From Leadbetterella sp964563435 (lineage in GTDB: Bacteria; Bacteroidota; Bacteroidia; Cytophagales; Spirosomataceae): 64,000 bases of DNA. Position 1 is the first letter of the stretch. Every line of letters begins with the position of its first letter. This document shows, in pieces, positions 53,222-62,025 of this stretch. The stretch lies in NCBI GenBank assembly GCA_964563435.1, contig CAZLXI010000017.1, positions 22,056 to 86,055 on the forward strand, read 5' to 3'. The position numbers were made by a program, and so were the translations under genes. The notes beneath the pieces were generated by a model. The model searched no databases. It saw nothing but the letters and a program-made list of their open reading frames with translations, and was not told the DNA's origin.

Positions 53222-53335
53222 GTTCAATACCTCCTTAAACTTGTATCCGAAAAGGAAAAACACCGAAATCCTAAACATCAGGTAGGGGAATCAGAAAACC
53301 TTATAGAGTATGAGCAATTCTAAATTTTAACAATC

Positions 53336-53530
53336 ATGGCGTTCACAGATGAACAAAAGAAAATCCTGACGAACAATGGTTACACCCAGTCTTCGAAGGA
53401 CCCGGACAAGTACATTAACCGTCATCACTCGATTGCCAGTCGGGAAGGAACGACAATCTTTAACACAGACCATCATTCTTCCAATGGTAAAAACATCACG
53501 AACAAGCTGTTTGACAAAAAAGCCTGGTGA
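53336..53530 (+). CDS. Small basic element protein
   Basis: 64 residues, MAFTDEQKKILTNNGYTQS and on to GKNITNKLFDKKAW. Polar, His/Asn/Lys-rich, no signal. A good coding look, its own T-run terminator 16 bp downstream and a place just before the coupling-protein gene suggest a true small gene, perhaps a relaxosome accessory. Family unknown. Confidence 0.6.
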   Translation: MAFTDEQKKILTNNGYTQSSKDPDKYINRHHSIASREGTTIFNTDHHSSNGKNITNKLFDKKAW

Positions 53531-53545
53531 TGGCTGCCCTACGTT

Positions 53546-53578
53546 AGCCTTCCACAGATTATTGTGGGAGGCTTTTTT
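53546..53578 (+). terminator. Terminator between the small gene and the coupling-protein gene
   Basis: An 11-bp stem agccttccaca / tgtgggaggct (one mismatch), 6-nt loop, six T. Confidence 0.85.
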
Positions 53579-53603
53579 ATGTCCCACCTCATCAATAAAC
53601 AGA

Positions 53604-55151
53604 ATGAAAATTTTCGACTTAGACACCGCCATTATCCAATTCGGGAAAAAAGACAGCATCAGTGACTGGACAATACGCCATGCCGTGGAAGGCGTACAGA
53701 TTTTCGGCGGCATTGGAAGCGGTAAAACCAGCGGTTCGGGAAAAATGCTCGCTTCAAAATTTCTGCTTAACGGGTTTGGCGGTCTTGTACTGACGGCCAA
53801 GCCGGATGAAAAAGATTTATGGATTGAGTATTGCCGCAATACAGGTCGCCTTGACGATTTGATTATTGTGGAACCGGACGGAAAGCACCGCTTCAATTTT
53901 CTCGACTATGAAACCGGAAACTCGCCTGACGGACGGGCGATGACCGAAAACATCGTATCGGTCATGAAGACGGTTATAGAAGCGGCTCAACAACAGGAAG
54001 GCCATAGCAATGATGACAGTTTCTGGGAATCAGCTTTGGATATGCTGTTGTTTCATATCATTGATTTGTGCTTGCTGGCATATGGTTCTATTTCTGTGGA
54101 CAGGCTCTATGCCATCGCCCAAAGCCTTCCTAAATCGGGGCAGAAAGTTATCACACGCAAAGAAGAATTAAACGCCCTGTGGCAGGACGAAAAATCGCGG
54201 GGTAGCGCACAAAGAGAACTCACCGCTTTTGAGCAGGCCATGATTCAGGCACATGAACAGGTGAGCCAAAAACTTGCCGATTGGGAAAACAGCAAAGACC
54301 CCGAAGAGGTCGCCAAGATTTACAAAAGCGCGGATTACACGCAGTGGCTCAATGACAACTTCCCTCAAGCACGGCTTTATAACCATGTGCGGCATTTCTT
54401 TTCCGGCAACTACGCCCTTCTGAATGAAAAGACCCGCTCCATCATCGACTTTATCCTGTCGGGTTTCCTGTTCCGTTTATTGCGCGAACCGGTATATTCC
54501 CTGTTCTGCAAAGGGCAATCCAGCTTCTCGCCCGAAGACAGCCTGCAAGGTAAAATCATCCTGTTAAACCTGCCTGTCAAAACCTATTTCAAAGTGGGTC
54601 GGGATTGCCAGATTCTGTTCAAATATATCTGGCAACGCGCGATGGAAAAAAGAGATGTCAGAAGCAATGAACGTCCGGTTTTCCTGTGGGCGGATGAAGC
54701 GCAGAATTTCCTGCATGAGCATGATGCGGTGTATCAGGCCACCGCCCGTTCCAGCCGGATAGCCACCGTCTATATTACCCAGAACCTTCCCAATTATTAC
54801 GCAAACATGAGCGGCAGTAAAGCCGAGTATCGGGTCAAGAGTTTTTTAGGCACACTGGCCACCAAGATATTTCACGCCAACGCGGATATCGAAACCAATC
54901 AATATGCCTCTGACCTTATAGGGCAAGTCTATTTTGAGGATGTGCAAGACGGTGTGGCCATCGCAAAGGATTTCTCACGCTCGCGCAACCGTTCCCTTAT
55001 TCTCGAACAGGCCGTACGCCCCGAAGAATTTGTGAGCTTGCGCACCGGCGGCGCGTTCAATCGCTTCGCCGTTTCGGGCATCATCCACAAGCAAGGGGAT
55101 GCCATTTTTTCCGGTAAGAACTACAACAGAGTAGTTTTCTCGCAACAATGA
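53604..55151 (+). CDS. VirD4/TraD-type coupling ATPase (T4CP)
   Basis: 515 residues from MKIFDLDTAIIQFGKK; the frame is open further up, but through a terminator. Walker A GGIGSGKTSGSGKML (Lys41), Walker B PVFLWADEAQNFL (about 357-370), TQNLPNYYANM and the TraG/TraM-recognition region up to GGAFNRFAVSGI. It has no transmembrane helix at its N terminus, unlike most T4CPs. It would carry the relaxase-DNA complex to a type IV channel; the channel genes are not here. The membrane protein gene starts 31 bp downstream. Confidence 0.88.
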   Translation: MKIFDLDTAIIQFGKKDSISDWTIRHAVEGVQIFGGIGSGKTSGSGKMLASKFLLNGFGGLVLTAKPDEKDLWIEYCRNTGRLDDLIIVEPDGKHRFNFLDYETGNSPDGRAMTENIVSVMKTVIEAAQQQEGHSNDDSFWESALDMLLFHIIDLCLLAYGSISVDRLYAIAQSLPKSGQKVITRKEELNALWQDEKSRGSAQRELTAFEQAMIQAHEQVSQKLADWENSKDPEEVAKIYKSADYTQWLNDNFPQARLYNHVRHFFSGNYALLNEKTRSIIDFILSGFLFRLLREPVYSLFCKGQSSFSPEDSLQGKIILLNLPVKTYFKVGRDCQILFKYIWQRAMEKRDVRSNERPVFLWADEAQNFLHEHDAVYQATARSSRIATVYITQNLPNYYANMSGSKAEYRVKSFLGTLATKIFHANADIETNQYASDLIGQVYFEDVQDGVAIAKDFSRSRNRSLILEQAVRPEEFVSLRTGGAFNRFAVSGIIHKQGDAIFSGKNYNRVVFSQQ

Positions 55152-55182
55152 ATTTTTTGTTTCACCATAAACCATTTATACC

Positions 55183-55953
55183 ATGAAGAAGAGCATCTAC
55201 TACAAAACCGTTTTCCAGCGTAAGAATGTCATCAAGGATTTCCTACTGAAGCTGTTTCTTTCCATCGCCTCTTATCCGCGTATGATTTTAGAAGTGTTTA
55301 TCCGAAAGAACTTCGGCGAGCGGTATTTCTCGTTTGCCACCGCCATAACCATTTTTGTTATCCTGTTGCTCATCCCCGCTCTATCTTCGCGATACTATTT
55401 TAATGACTTTCGATTCGACGGTTGGGATATGCTCATGGAAAATAAATTGTGGTATATCTTCGCCTGTGCGTTCCTGTATGTGGCCAATCAAAGACGGCTT
55501 GAAATCGAGCGGTTACCTTCGGTTTTCGACTTCGCCCGTTTCAGCCTGTCCAACGGTATTATCCATCCCTTTTTTCAAAAGTTAGTGCTGGACAAGAGTA
55601 ATTATACAATCCGGCAAATTGAGATTTTTATCGAGCCGCTTGTCTTCTTGGCTATCGGCCTGCTTTTAGCACCCATGGGGCAGGCACCTCTGTCAATTTT
55701 GTTGGTTGTTTGCAGTATCATTTACTCGCTCAGCTATAGTGCGGCGTATTACTTGGGCGACCAGTTTATCATGGATAAAATTGACGAGATGATAGCTTCG
55801 GAAGAGATGGTCAATGCTTTTGTCAATGACCTCGACCCCTCCCAAACCCGAGGATTTAACTTCATCGGCAGAAAGCCTGCCAGTCCGGAAAGAAGGCGAC
55901 AAATGTGCGACGATATGGTTTCCGACGACGATGATGAAGCATTAGCAGTGTAG
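55183..55953 (+). CDS. Multi-pass membrane protein beside the coupling ATPase
   Basis: 256 residues with about five membrane helices (FATAITIFVILLLIPAL, LWYIFACAFLYVA, IFIEPLVFLAIGLLLA, ILLVVCSIIYSLSYSAAYYL) and a charged C tail ending SDDDDEALAV. No family recognised. Because the preceding T4CP lacks its usual membrane anchor, this protein may serve as a separate anchor subunit. The acidic tail could bind it; both points are inference. Confidence 0.75.
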   Translation: MKKSIYYKTVFQRKNVIKDFLLKLFLSIASYPRMILEVFIRKNFGERYFSFATAITIFVILLLIPALSSRYYFNDFRFDGWDMLMENKLWYIFACAFLYVANQRRLEIERLPSVFDFARFSLSNGIIHPFFQKLVLDKSNYTIRQIEIFIEPLVFLAIGLLLAPMGQAPLSILLVVCSIIYSLSYSAAYYLGDQFIMDKIDEMIASEEMVNAFVNDLDPSQTRGFNFIGRKPASPERRRQMCDDMVSDDDDEALAV

Positions 55954-56193
55954 GGTACGCATCAGAACTCTTCCCCCTTAGCTGTGCTAAGGGAAGATGT
56001 CTGATGATAAAATAGCGGGCGGAAGGGATGTTTTTCCTGCACTGCTTTTTGGGAAGGGTGAACACTGCTTGAGGGGTGCGCCTGAAATTGGGTTCGATGC
56101 GTTGCATTGAGTGTGGGGTTATCGGGGCTTATCCGGTGTGTGGACATGTCATGATTTATCGCTCGGGGAATGCGATTTTATATACTCACGCCT
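55954..56193 (+). other. Non-coding region before the relaxase, possible oriT
   Basis: About 240 bp with a hairpin near 55970-55998 (cttcccccttagc / gctaagggaag, two bulged C) and G-rich, T/G-biased text near 56110-56145 (gtgtggggttatcgggg, then ccggtgtgtgg) that faintly recalls nic regions of MobF plasmids. Transfer origins of MobF elements often sit beside the relaxase gene. No nic site can be proven by eye. Confidence 0.35.
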
Positions 56194-58962
56194 ATGATAC
56201 GGATGATACAGAGCATGTCTGCCGCGGGGGCGAAATCCTATTTCAGTACCTCGCTTGCGCAGGCGGATTATTACATCAATGACCAGGAACTGCAGGGGCG
56301 GTTTTACGGTCGCCTGTCCGAGCGTTTGAGGCTTGGTAACGAGGCGACGAAAGAAGCCTTTTTCTCCCTGTGCGAGAACCGGCACCCGCAAGAAAACACG
56401 CCGCTTACGCCGCGCACCAAAGAGGAAAGAACGGTCGGGTATGATATCAATTTTCATTGCCCGAAATCCGTTTCGTTGCTTCATGTCTTGAGCCATGTCG
56501 GGGGCAAAGACAGTCATATCCTCGATATGTTTCAAGCCAGTGTGCAAGACACCATGAAGGATATCGAACAGGATGTCATGACCCGCGTGCGCAAGGACGG
56601 GCGCTATGAAGACAGGCGCACCGGTGAGCTTGTATGGGCGGAGTTTACGCACCAGACCGCCCGACCCGTCAAAGACCATACGCCTGACCCGCATTTGCAC
56701 AGTCATTGCTTTGTTTTCAATGCGACATGGGATGACAAAGAGCAAGCATTCAAGGCGGCGCAGTTTCGCGATATCAAGCGCGACATGCCCTATTATCAGG
56801 CGCGGTTTCATAAGCGGATGGCCGACCGCTTGGTCGAGGCCGGATATCGCGTCCGACGCACGAAGTCGTCGTTTGAAGTGGTCGGGGTTCCGCATGAGGT
56901 GATTGAGCATTTTTCCAAGCGGACAAATGAAATCGGACAGATTGCCGAAGAAAAAGGCATTACCGATGCCAAGGCCTTAGATACTTTGGGGGCGCGCACC
57001 CGCACCAGCAAGCAAAAGGGCTTGGGAATGGAAGAGTTACGCCAAGACTGGAAAAGGCAGATACGGGAGCTGGAACAGAGCGGTGGCATTGCAGACCGGT
57101 CGGAATACAACGCGCCATTGCGTGACAAGGAACGCCATAAAGATATCACGAAAAACGGTCTAAAAGCAGAGCATTGTATCGACCATGCCGTACAGCATTC
57201 TTTTGAACGTGTGTCGGTCATGGCTGACCGTCGCATCCTGCAAGAGGCTTATCGGTTTTCTTTGGGTGAGCATCCTGTTTCCCTGCAGGACATTGACGGG
57301 CAGTTTCAACAGGATGAAAGGCTTCTTCGGGTCAAAGACCGTGGGCGGTCGGTTTCCACGACACGTGCCGTTTTGGCCGAAGAAAAGGAAATGGTCGGTC
57401 TTGCCCGAAACGGCGTCGGCAAGATGCAACCCTTATATGCGACACCCCCGAAACTGAATCTAAGCGGCCAACAAGCCGAAGCGGTCAGGCATATCCTGAC
57501 CACACGCAACCGTGTGTCGATTATTCGGGGTGCGGCAGGTTCGGGCAAGACCACACTGATGAAAGAAGCCGTGGCGAAGATGGCACAGGCCGGAAAGAAA
57601 GTCATGGTCGTCGCCCCGACGGCGCAAGCCTCGCGCGGGGTGTTGAAGGATGAAGGATTCACCGGCGCGGAAACGGTGGCAAGTATTTTAACCAATACCA
57701 AGATGCAGGAAGCATTGCGCCATCAGGTGTTGTGGGTCGATGAAGCGGGGCTTTTAGGAACGCAGGACATGACCCGCCTCTTGCGTATCGCAGAAGAGAA
57801 TAACGCCCGTCTTATCCTTGGCGGGGATACGCGGCAACATGCCAGTGTCGTTCGTGGTGATGCCTTGCGTATCCTCAATACGGTGGGCGGGATACGCTCG
57901 GCGGAAGTCAGCCGGATATACCGCCAGAGAAACGAGGCTTACCGGTCGGCGGTGGATGATTTGTCCAAAGGCGATGTGCGGACGGCTTTTGACAAGCTGG
58001 ATAAGATGGGGGCTATTCAGGCGGTTGACCCGCTGAACCCCAATGACGCGCTTGTGCGCGATTATGTGGACATTGTGAAGAAAGGCAAATCGGCCTTGGT
58101 GATTTCGCCGACACATAAGCAAGGGCAACAGGTGACGGAAGAAATCAGAAAGACCCTGCGAAAAAACGGGCTTCTGGGGAAAAAGGAAATCGAGGCTTTG
58201 AAGCTGTCCAATCTTAACCTGACACAGGCACAAAAGAGCGACCCCAAGAATTACAAAGCGGGGCAAGTAATACAGTTTAACCAGAACGTCAAAGGGATTA
58301 AGCGAGGCAGTCTGTGGCGTGTGGATGATGTTGGGGTGTCCGGCGTTCAGATTTGTAATACGGAAGGGGAAACAACCTTTTTGCCCCTGACACAATCGAA
58401 ACGGTTTGACCTTTTCGAGGCGTCCACGATTGCCCTTTCCAAGGGTGACCGCCTGCATATTACGCGCAACAGTTTTGATAAAGAGGACAAACGCCTGAAT
58501 AACGGGCAGGACTTGGAAGTCACGTCGGTCAGCAAAAAAGGAACGATTACGCTTATCAACCCCAAGAGCAAGAATACCTATCTTCTTGATAAAGAGTTCG
58601 GGCATTTGAATCATGCTCATTGCGTGACGTCTTATGCGTCACAAGGCAAGACGGTCGATGAGGTCTTTATCGCACAACCCGCCGCCACTTTTCCGGCCAC
58701 GGATGCGAAACAATTCTATGTGTCGGTTTCACGCGGGCGGGATAACGTCAGGATTTACACGGACGACAAAGAGCAACTCCTGCATCACGCCGCAGAAATG
58801 GGCGAGCGGGTTTCGGCGATGGAACTGGTGGACAGAAAGCGTGAATCGCATGAGGCCGATATTGCCCGAAGATTTGAAAAAGACGGTAAGGACAAAAAAA
58901 CCGACAAAGGACATTCGATAGATAGCACCAAACCCCCGAAACATTATGAGCCAGAGCTTTAG
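56194..58962 (+). CDS. MobF-family relaxase-helicase (TrwC/TraI-like)
   Basis: 922 residues from MIRMIQSMSAAGAKSY; eight more codons are open upstream. The start puts catalytic tyrosines at Tyr16 and Tyr26/27 (SYFSTS, ADYY), the spacing seen in TrwC, and the metal-binding histidines at His162, His167, His169 and His171 (HTPDPHLHSH). The C-terminal half is a RecD-like helicase: IIRGAAGSGKTTLMKEA, VLWVDEAGLLG, and TSYASQGKTVDEVFI. It nicks at oriT and unwinds the transferred strand. Codon use is richer in G+C than that of the flanking cargo operon. Confidence 0.95.
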   Translation: MIRMIQSMSAAGAKSYFSTSLAQADYYINDQELQGRFYGRLSERLRLGNEATKEAFFSLCENRHPQENTPLTPRTKEERTVGYDINFHCPKSVSLLHVLSHVGGKDSHILDMFQASVQDTMKDIEQDVMTRVRKDGRYEDRRTGELVWAEFTHQTARPVKDHTPDPHLHSHCFVFNATWDDKEQAFKAAQFRDIKRDMPYYQARFHKRMADRLVEAGYRVRRTKSSFEVVGVPHEVIEHFSKRTNEIGQIAEEKGITDAKALDTLGARTRTSKQKGLGMEELRQDWKRQIRELEQSGGIADRSEYNAPLRDKERHKDITKNGLKAEHCIDHAVQHSFERVSVMADRRILQEAYRFSLGEHPVSLQDIDGQFQQDERLLRVKDRGRSVSTTRAVLAEEKEMVGLARNGVGKMQPLYATPPKLNLSGQQAEAVRHILTTRNRVSIIRGAAGSGKTTLMKEAVAKMAQAGKKVMVVAPTAQASRGVLKDEGFTGAETVASILTNTKMQEALRHQVLWVDEAGLLGTQDMTRLLRIAEENNARLILGGDTRQHASVVRGDALRILNTVGGIRSAEVSRIYRQRNEAYRSAVDDLSKGDVRTAFDKLDKMGAIQAVDPLNPNDALVRDYVDIVKKGKSALVISPTHKQGQQVTEEIRKTLRKNGLLGKKEIEALKLSNLNLTQAQKSDPKNYKAGQVIQFNQNVKGIKRGSLWRVDDVGVSGVQICNTEGETTFLPLTQSKRFDLFEASTIALSKGDRLHITRNSFDKEDKRLNNGQDLEVTSVSKKGTITLINPKSKNTYLLDKEFGHLNHAHCVTSYASQGKTVDEVFIAQPAATFPATDAKQFYVSVSRGRDNVRIYTDDKEQLLHHAAEMGERVSAMELVDRKRESHEADIARRFEKDGKDKKTDKGHSIDSTKPPKHYEPEL

Positions 58963-59344
58963 GGAACGCTTTAACCAGCCGATGTCAAACGACATCACGG
59001 GCAACGAACAGGAAAACGCAAAGGTGAGAGCCAACGCCCCCGACATTGAATTTTACGACCAATACAGCGGCATCCGCAATGTATGCTTTACGCATTTGGA
59101 CGGAAGCCGGATATTCCTGAATTACAATTACCTTGTTTCGGGTGAGTATAATCCTGAACAAAGCCAGATTGTTTTAGGCTTCACCACGCATCAGATAACC
59201 CTGAAAGGCGTAAACCTTGAAAAGCTGTTCGAGGAGTTGATGTTTCATTCGGTTAAGGTCATCGGGACGCGTGACCAGAGATATAATCATTTGGTAGGCG
59301 AGGATGCTGTTGTTGTGAACAATATAGTAGTTAAGGTTCTTTAG
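58946..59344 (+). CDS. Small element protein overlapping the relaxase end
   Basis: 132 residues (MSQSFRERFNQPMSND onward); its start overlaps the relaxase stop by 17 bp, so it is coupled. A second Met at position 13 is an alternative start. The core (FYDQYSGIRNVCFTHLDGSRIFLNYNYLV, in part) looks beta-rich. Unknown; DUF-type accessory. Confidence 0.72.
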   Translation: MSQSFRERFNQPMSNDITGNEQENAKVRANAPDIEFYDQYSGIRNVCFTHLDGSRIFLNYNYLVSGEYNPEQSQIVLGFTTHQITLKGVNLEKLFEELMFHSVKVIGTRDQRYNHLVGEDAVVVNNIVVKVL

Positions 59345-59396
59345 TCTTAAAAAAAATTACATAGGGCCAAGTAGCCCACAGTAATAGTTATATTGT

Positions 59397-60002
59397 TTAT
59401 AAATTATGTCCCAAAATTTTTTTCTTTTCGGCCATTTCTTTTGTTGCTCTTTCTGAAAGTCCCTTTTTTTCAATCTTTAACGGCATTGTCTTTTTTATCC
59501 TAATTCCCAGTTTGGATATATAGTCTGTTTTTTGAGGGCTGTTTGTTAAAAGGATAATTTCATTATTAATATTCAGGAATTTGAAAAGTTCGGGAATTAT
59601 GGTCAATGTTGTAAAATCTTCGTATTTTATATGAAACCTTTGAGCTGTTTTGATTGGTGGTTCATTTATCTTTCTTTGAAGTTCAAGAAACTTTATTTTA
59701 TTATCTAATCCAATTCCGCGACCGTCATCGTCTGGTAAGTAAATAAATGCTCCATTGTCATGGTCTTTAATCTGTTTTAAAGATTCCTGAACTTGTAAAT
59801 TACAATCGCAATCAATTAAATCAAATGTCGTTCCGAAAAAGCAACCAAATTGAACTCTAATAATTGGATTAGATTTGCTATTTAGGTTTTTAGAAAGAAC
59901 AACTATTTTCTTATTAAGAGTTCTAGTCTCAAAGTATTGTAACTTAAACTCTCCTGCAGCAGAAGTTGTCGCAATATCTTCAAAAGTTTCTACGATTGTC
60001 AT
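59397..60002 (-). CDS. Divergent GTP cyclohydrolase II (RibA-type)
   Basis: 201 residues, single domain. The zinc motif C-x10-C-x-C is intact (GCFFGTTFDLIDCDC), as are YLPDDDGRGIGLDNK (family QEGRGIGL.NK), LLTNSPQKTDYISKLGI (TNNP.K) and the end KKKILGHNL. The stretch before the first Cys reads VQFGC instead of the usual VHSEC, and the Arg of the D-x-R-x-(Y/F) site is not seen (KYEDFTTL). The normal enzyme opens GTP to a diaminopyrimidine ribosyl phosphate for riboflavin; altered activity or substrate is possible. Last gene of the five-gene operon, overlapping the transporter by 23 bp. Confidence 0.82.
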   Translation of the reverse strand: MTIVETFEDIATTSAAGEFKLQYFETRTLNKKIVVLSKNLNSKSNPIIRVQFGCFFGTTFDLIDCDCNLQVQESLKQIKDHDNGAFIYLPDDDGRGIGLDNKIKFLELQRKINEPPIKTAQRFHIKYEDFTTLTIIPELFKFLNINNEIILLTNSPQKTDYISKLGIRIKKTMPLKIEKKGLSERATKEMAEKKKILGHNL

Positions 60003-62025
60003 TATAAAGCGTTTTATCTTTTAATGTTAATATCTGTGATGATTTCGAAAGAATGAAATTGTCATGCGTTATTACAATAACAGCAATATTTTTGTTTAAT
60101 GCTAACTGAATGAACTCGACAACTTTCATTTTATTGTATTCGTCCATATTAAATGTTGGTTCATCAAGTATGATTAAATCATAGTTTTCTGATGTTACTG
60201 CAATTTCAAGTAAAATCAATTGTGATGAATGAAGATGAAGAGTATTGTCGTTTCGTTCTAATTGAGTAAAAGATAATGACCAGTCCAAATACTTTCTTTT
60301 AACATCCTCTCTAAGTTTTCGTTTAAACGTTCCAAAAAGAAGTTCTTCTTGGACTTCTTTTTCGATTACTTGTAAAAAAGGATTTTGAAAAACATACCCT
60401 ACATTTTTACCATTTCTGACTGTTACTTGTCCTTTAGTTGGTTGCTGGATACCTGCTAAAACATTAGCCAATGTCGTTTTACCGACACCATTATTTCCTG
60501 TTAAAGCGTAATAGTCTCCTTGATAAATTTTTAAATCTAAATTTTCAATCAATTTTTTCCCATTAATGTCAACGGAAACTTTTTTAGCCATTAAAACAAT
60601 ATCTTTTGAGGGAGATACAGTTATGCTCTTTGAATCTGGGTCTCTTAAAGGTAATGTGGAAAGGGGAGAAATTCGTCCGTTTTCTAATAGATAGTATTTG
60701 TCAATTAAGGTGTGAAAAGATTCCATATCATTATCACAAACAATAATTGTGGTTCCTTTTTTCTTTAAAATTTCTAATTCAGATAGAAGTAGGCTTTTGG
60801 ACTCTGCATCTAATGGAGTAGTTATGTCGTCAAATAATAGGATTTGGGGCGCTTTAATTATTGAGCATACTATCATCAATTTAATCGTTTCGCCACCCGA
60901 AAGAGAGTTTATATTTCTTTCCCAAAAATTACCTAAGCCGAACCTATTTAAAGTGTCTTTTGCTTTGGTCTCATCCTCTGTTAAACACATCAGTTGATGC
61001 TTTACCCTTAAACCAATAAAACTGCTTTTAACATCGCTTGAAACAAGAGAAATATTTGACAATATTGTATCAAAAAATTGCTCATTATCGGAATCTAGGC
61101 CTAATATTTTTATGTTACCTGAAATTTTAAACAAACGTTGATTTGCATAGGGAATATATCCGTTAAATGTCTTTAGTAAACTTGATTTCCCTGAATTATC
61201 TTTGCCAATTAAGCCGATTGTGGTTCCTCGCAGAATATCAATTTTAATATCTCTTAGGATTACCTCTTCTCCTTTTTTGACCATAAGACTATTCGCTTCA
61301 ATAATCTTATTTTCGTTTAATTCAATATTCAAATAGGGATTAAGTTGCGAGTAGTATTTAAATAGGTAATTCAAATCATTTACCATTCTCAGGAAATAGG
61401 AAACGAACAATTTTAACACCGCAAAAAGAGTTGTAAAAAATTGTCTAATTCGCCAAAATTTAAAAATATCCAGCCCCTTTATTTTTAAAGCTCGAATGGC
61501 ATTTAACAGTTGGTGGCTTTCATTATCTATTACTTTAAAAAGAATTAGTGCCCAACGTTTTAGAAAATATTTGGATTTCTTTGGAAGAATAAATTTAATG
61601 GGGGTCAAGGTATCGTAAATATCAGATATGCTTGTAGATACCACCCAGCATAGACCTATTAACACTCTACTTGAATTGAAATAAAAACTCTTCAACCCTA
61701 AATCAATTCCACATTGATTGAACCAAAAGGTAAAATCCCGTTTTGCTATCGAAAAGGAATAACTATATCCACCGCAATCTTCTGGGGAAAAAACATAGTT
61801 CCCAATAAAGAAAAAAGATGATGCCGCCAAAACAAATAACACCACCTTAAACGGCAATCTGCTATTGATTGCTGAAATAAAAAAGGAGAAGAGAAAGAAG
61901 TATAGGTTAAAATTCTTTTCGTGATGATTAAAAAGAATACCGCATAAAATAACTAAAGCCACAACAACACATAGCCGCAGCCTACTTGGAAAGAGGTCAA
62001 AGAATGAAAATTTCAATCTTATCAT
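59980..62025 (-). CDS. ECF transporter: EcfT-EcfA-EcfA' single-chain fusion
   Basis: 681 residues. The first about 240 residues are a membrane T-component-like part with the coupling motif NAIRALKIKGLDI (compare A-R-G motifs of EcfT). Then two ABC domains. NBD1: GKDNSGKSS (274-282), LSGGE (375-379), Walker B LLFDDITT with Asp in place of catalytic Glu. NBD2: GNNGVGKTT (510-518), Q547, degenerate signature LHSSQ (598-602), LIILDEP (617-623), His654. Thus one ATP site should be canonical and the other degenerate. Stop-to-start spacing to the S-component gene is zero: one unit. Confidence 0.87.
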   Translation of the reverse strand: MIRLKFSFFDLFPSRLRLCVVVALVILCGILFNHHEKNFNLYFFLFSFFISAINSRLPFKVVLFVLAASSFFFIGNYVFSPEDCGGYSYSFSIAKRDFTFWFNQCGIDLGLKSFYFNSSRVLIGLCWVVSTSISDIYDTLTPIKFILPKKSKYFLKRWALILFKVIDNESHQLLNAIRALKIKGLDIFKFWRIRQFFTTLFAVLKLFVSYFLRMVNDLNYLFKYYSQLNPYLNIELNENKIIEANSLMVKKGEEVILRDIKIDILRGTTIGLIGKDNSGKSSLLKTFNGYIPYANQRLFKISGNIKILGLDSDNEQFFDTILSNISLVSSDVKSSFIGLRVKHQLMCLTEDETKAKDTLNRFGLGNFWERNINSLSGGETIKLMIVCSIIKAPQILLFDDITTPLDAESKSLLLSELEILKKKGTTIIVCDNDMESFHTLIDKYYLLENGRISPLSTLPLRDPDSKSITVSPSKDIVLMAKKVSVDINGKKLIENLDLKIYQGDYYALTGNNGVGKTTLANVLAGIQQPTKGQVTVRNGKNVGYVFQNPFLQVIEKEVQEELLFGTFKRKLREDVKRKYLDWSLSFTQLERNDNTLHLHSSQLILLEIAVTSENYDLIILDEPTFNMDEYNKMKVVEFIQLALNKNIAVIVITHDNFILSKSSQILTLKDKTLYNDNRRNF

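Noticed and set aside
53111..53278. N-terminal extension of the 344-residue element protein
   Set aside because: Encoded by the tandem repeats; composition unlike the rest of the protein.
53376..53603. N-terminal extension of the coupling ATPase
   Set aside because: Runs out of frame through the small 64-residue gene and a T-run terminator.
56149..56910. Open frame antisense to the relaxase N terminus
   Set aside because: Shadow; the relaxase motifs on the plus strand are intact.
57754..58620. Open frame antisense to the relaxase helicase part (288 codons)
   Set aside because: Shadow; same reason.
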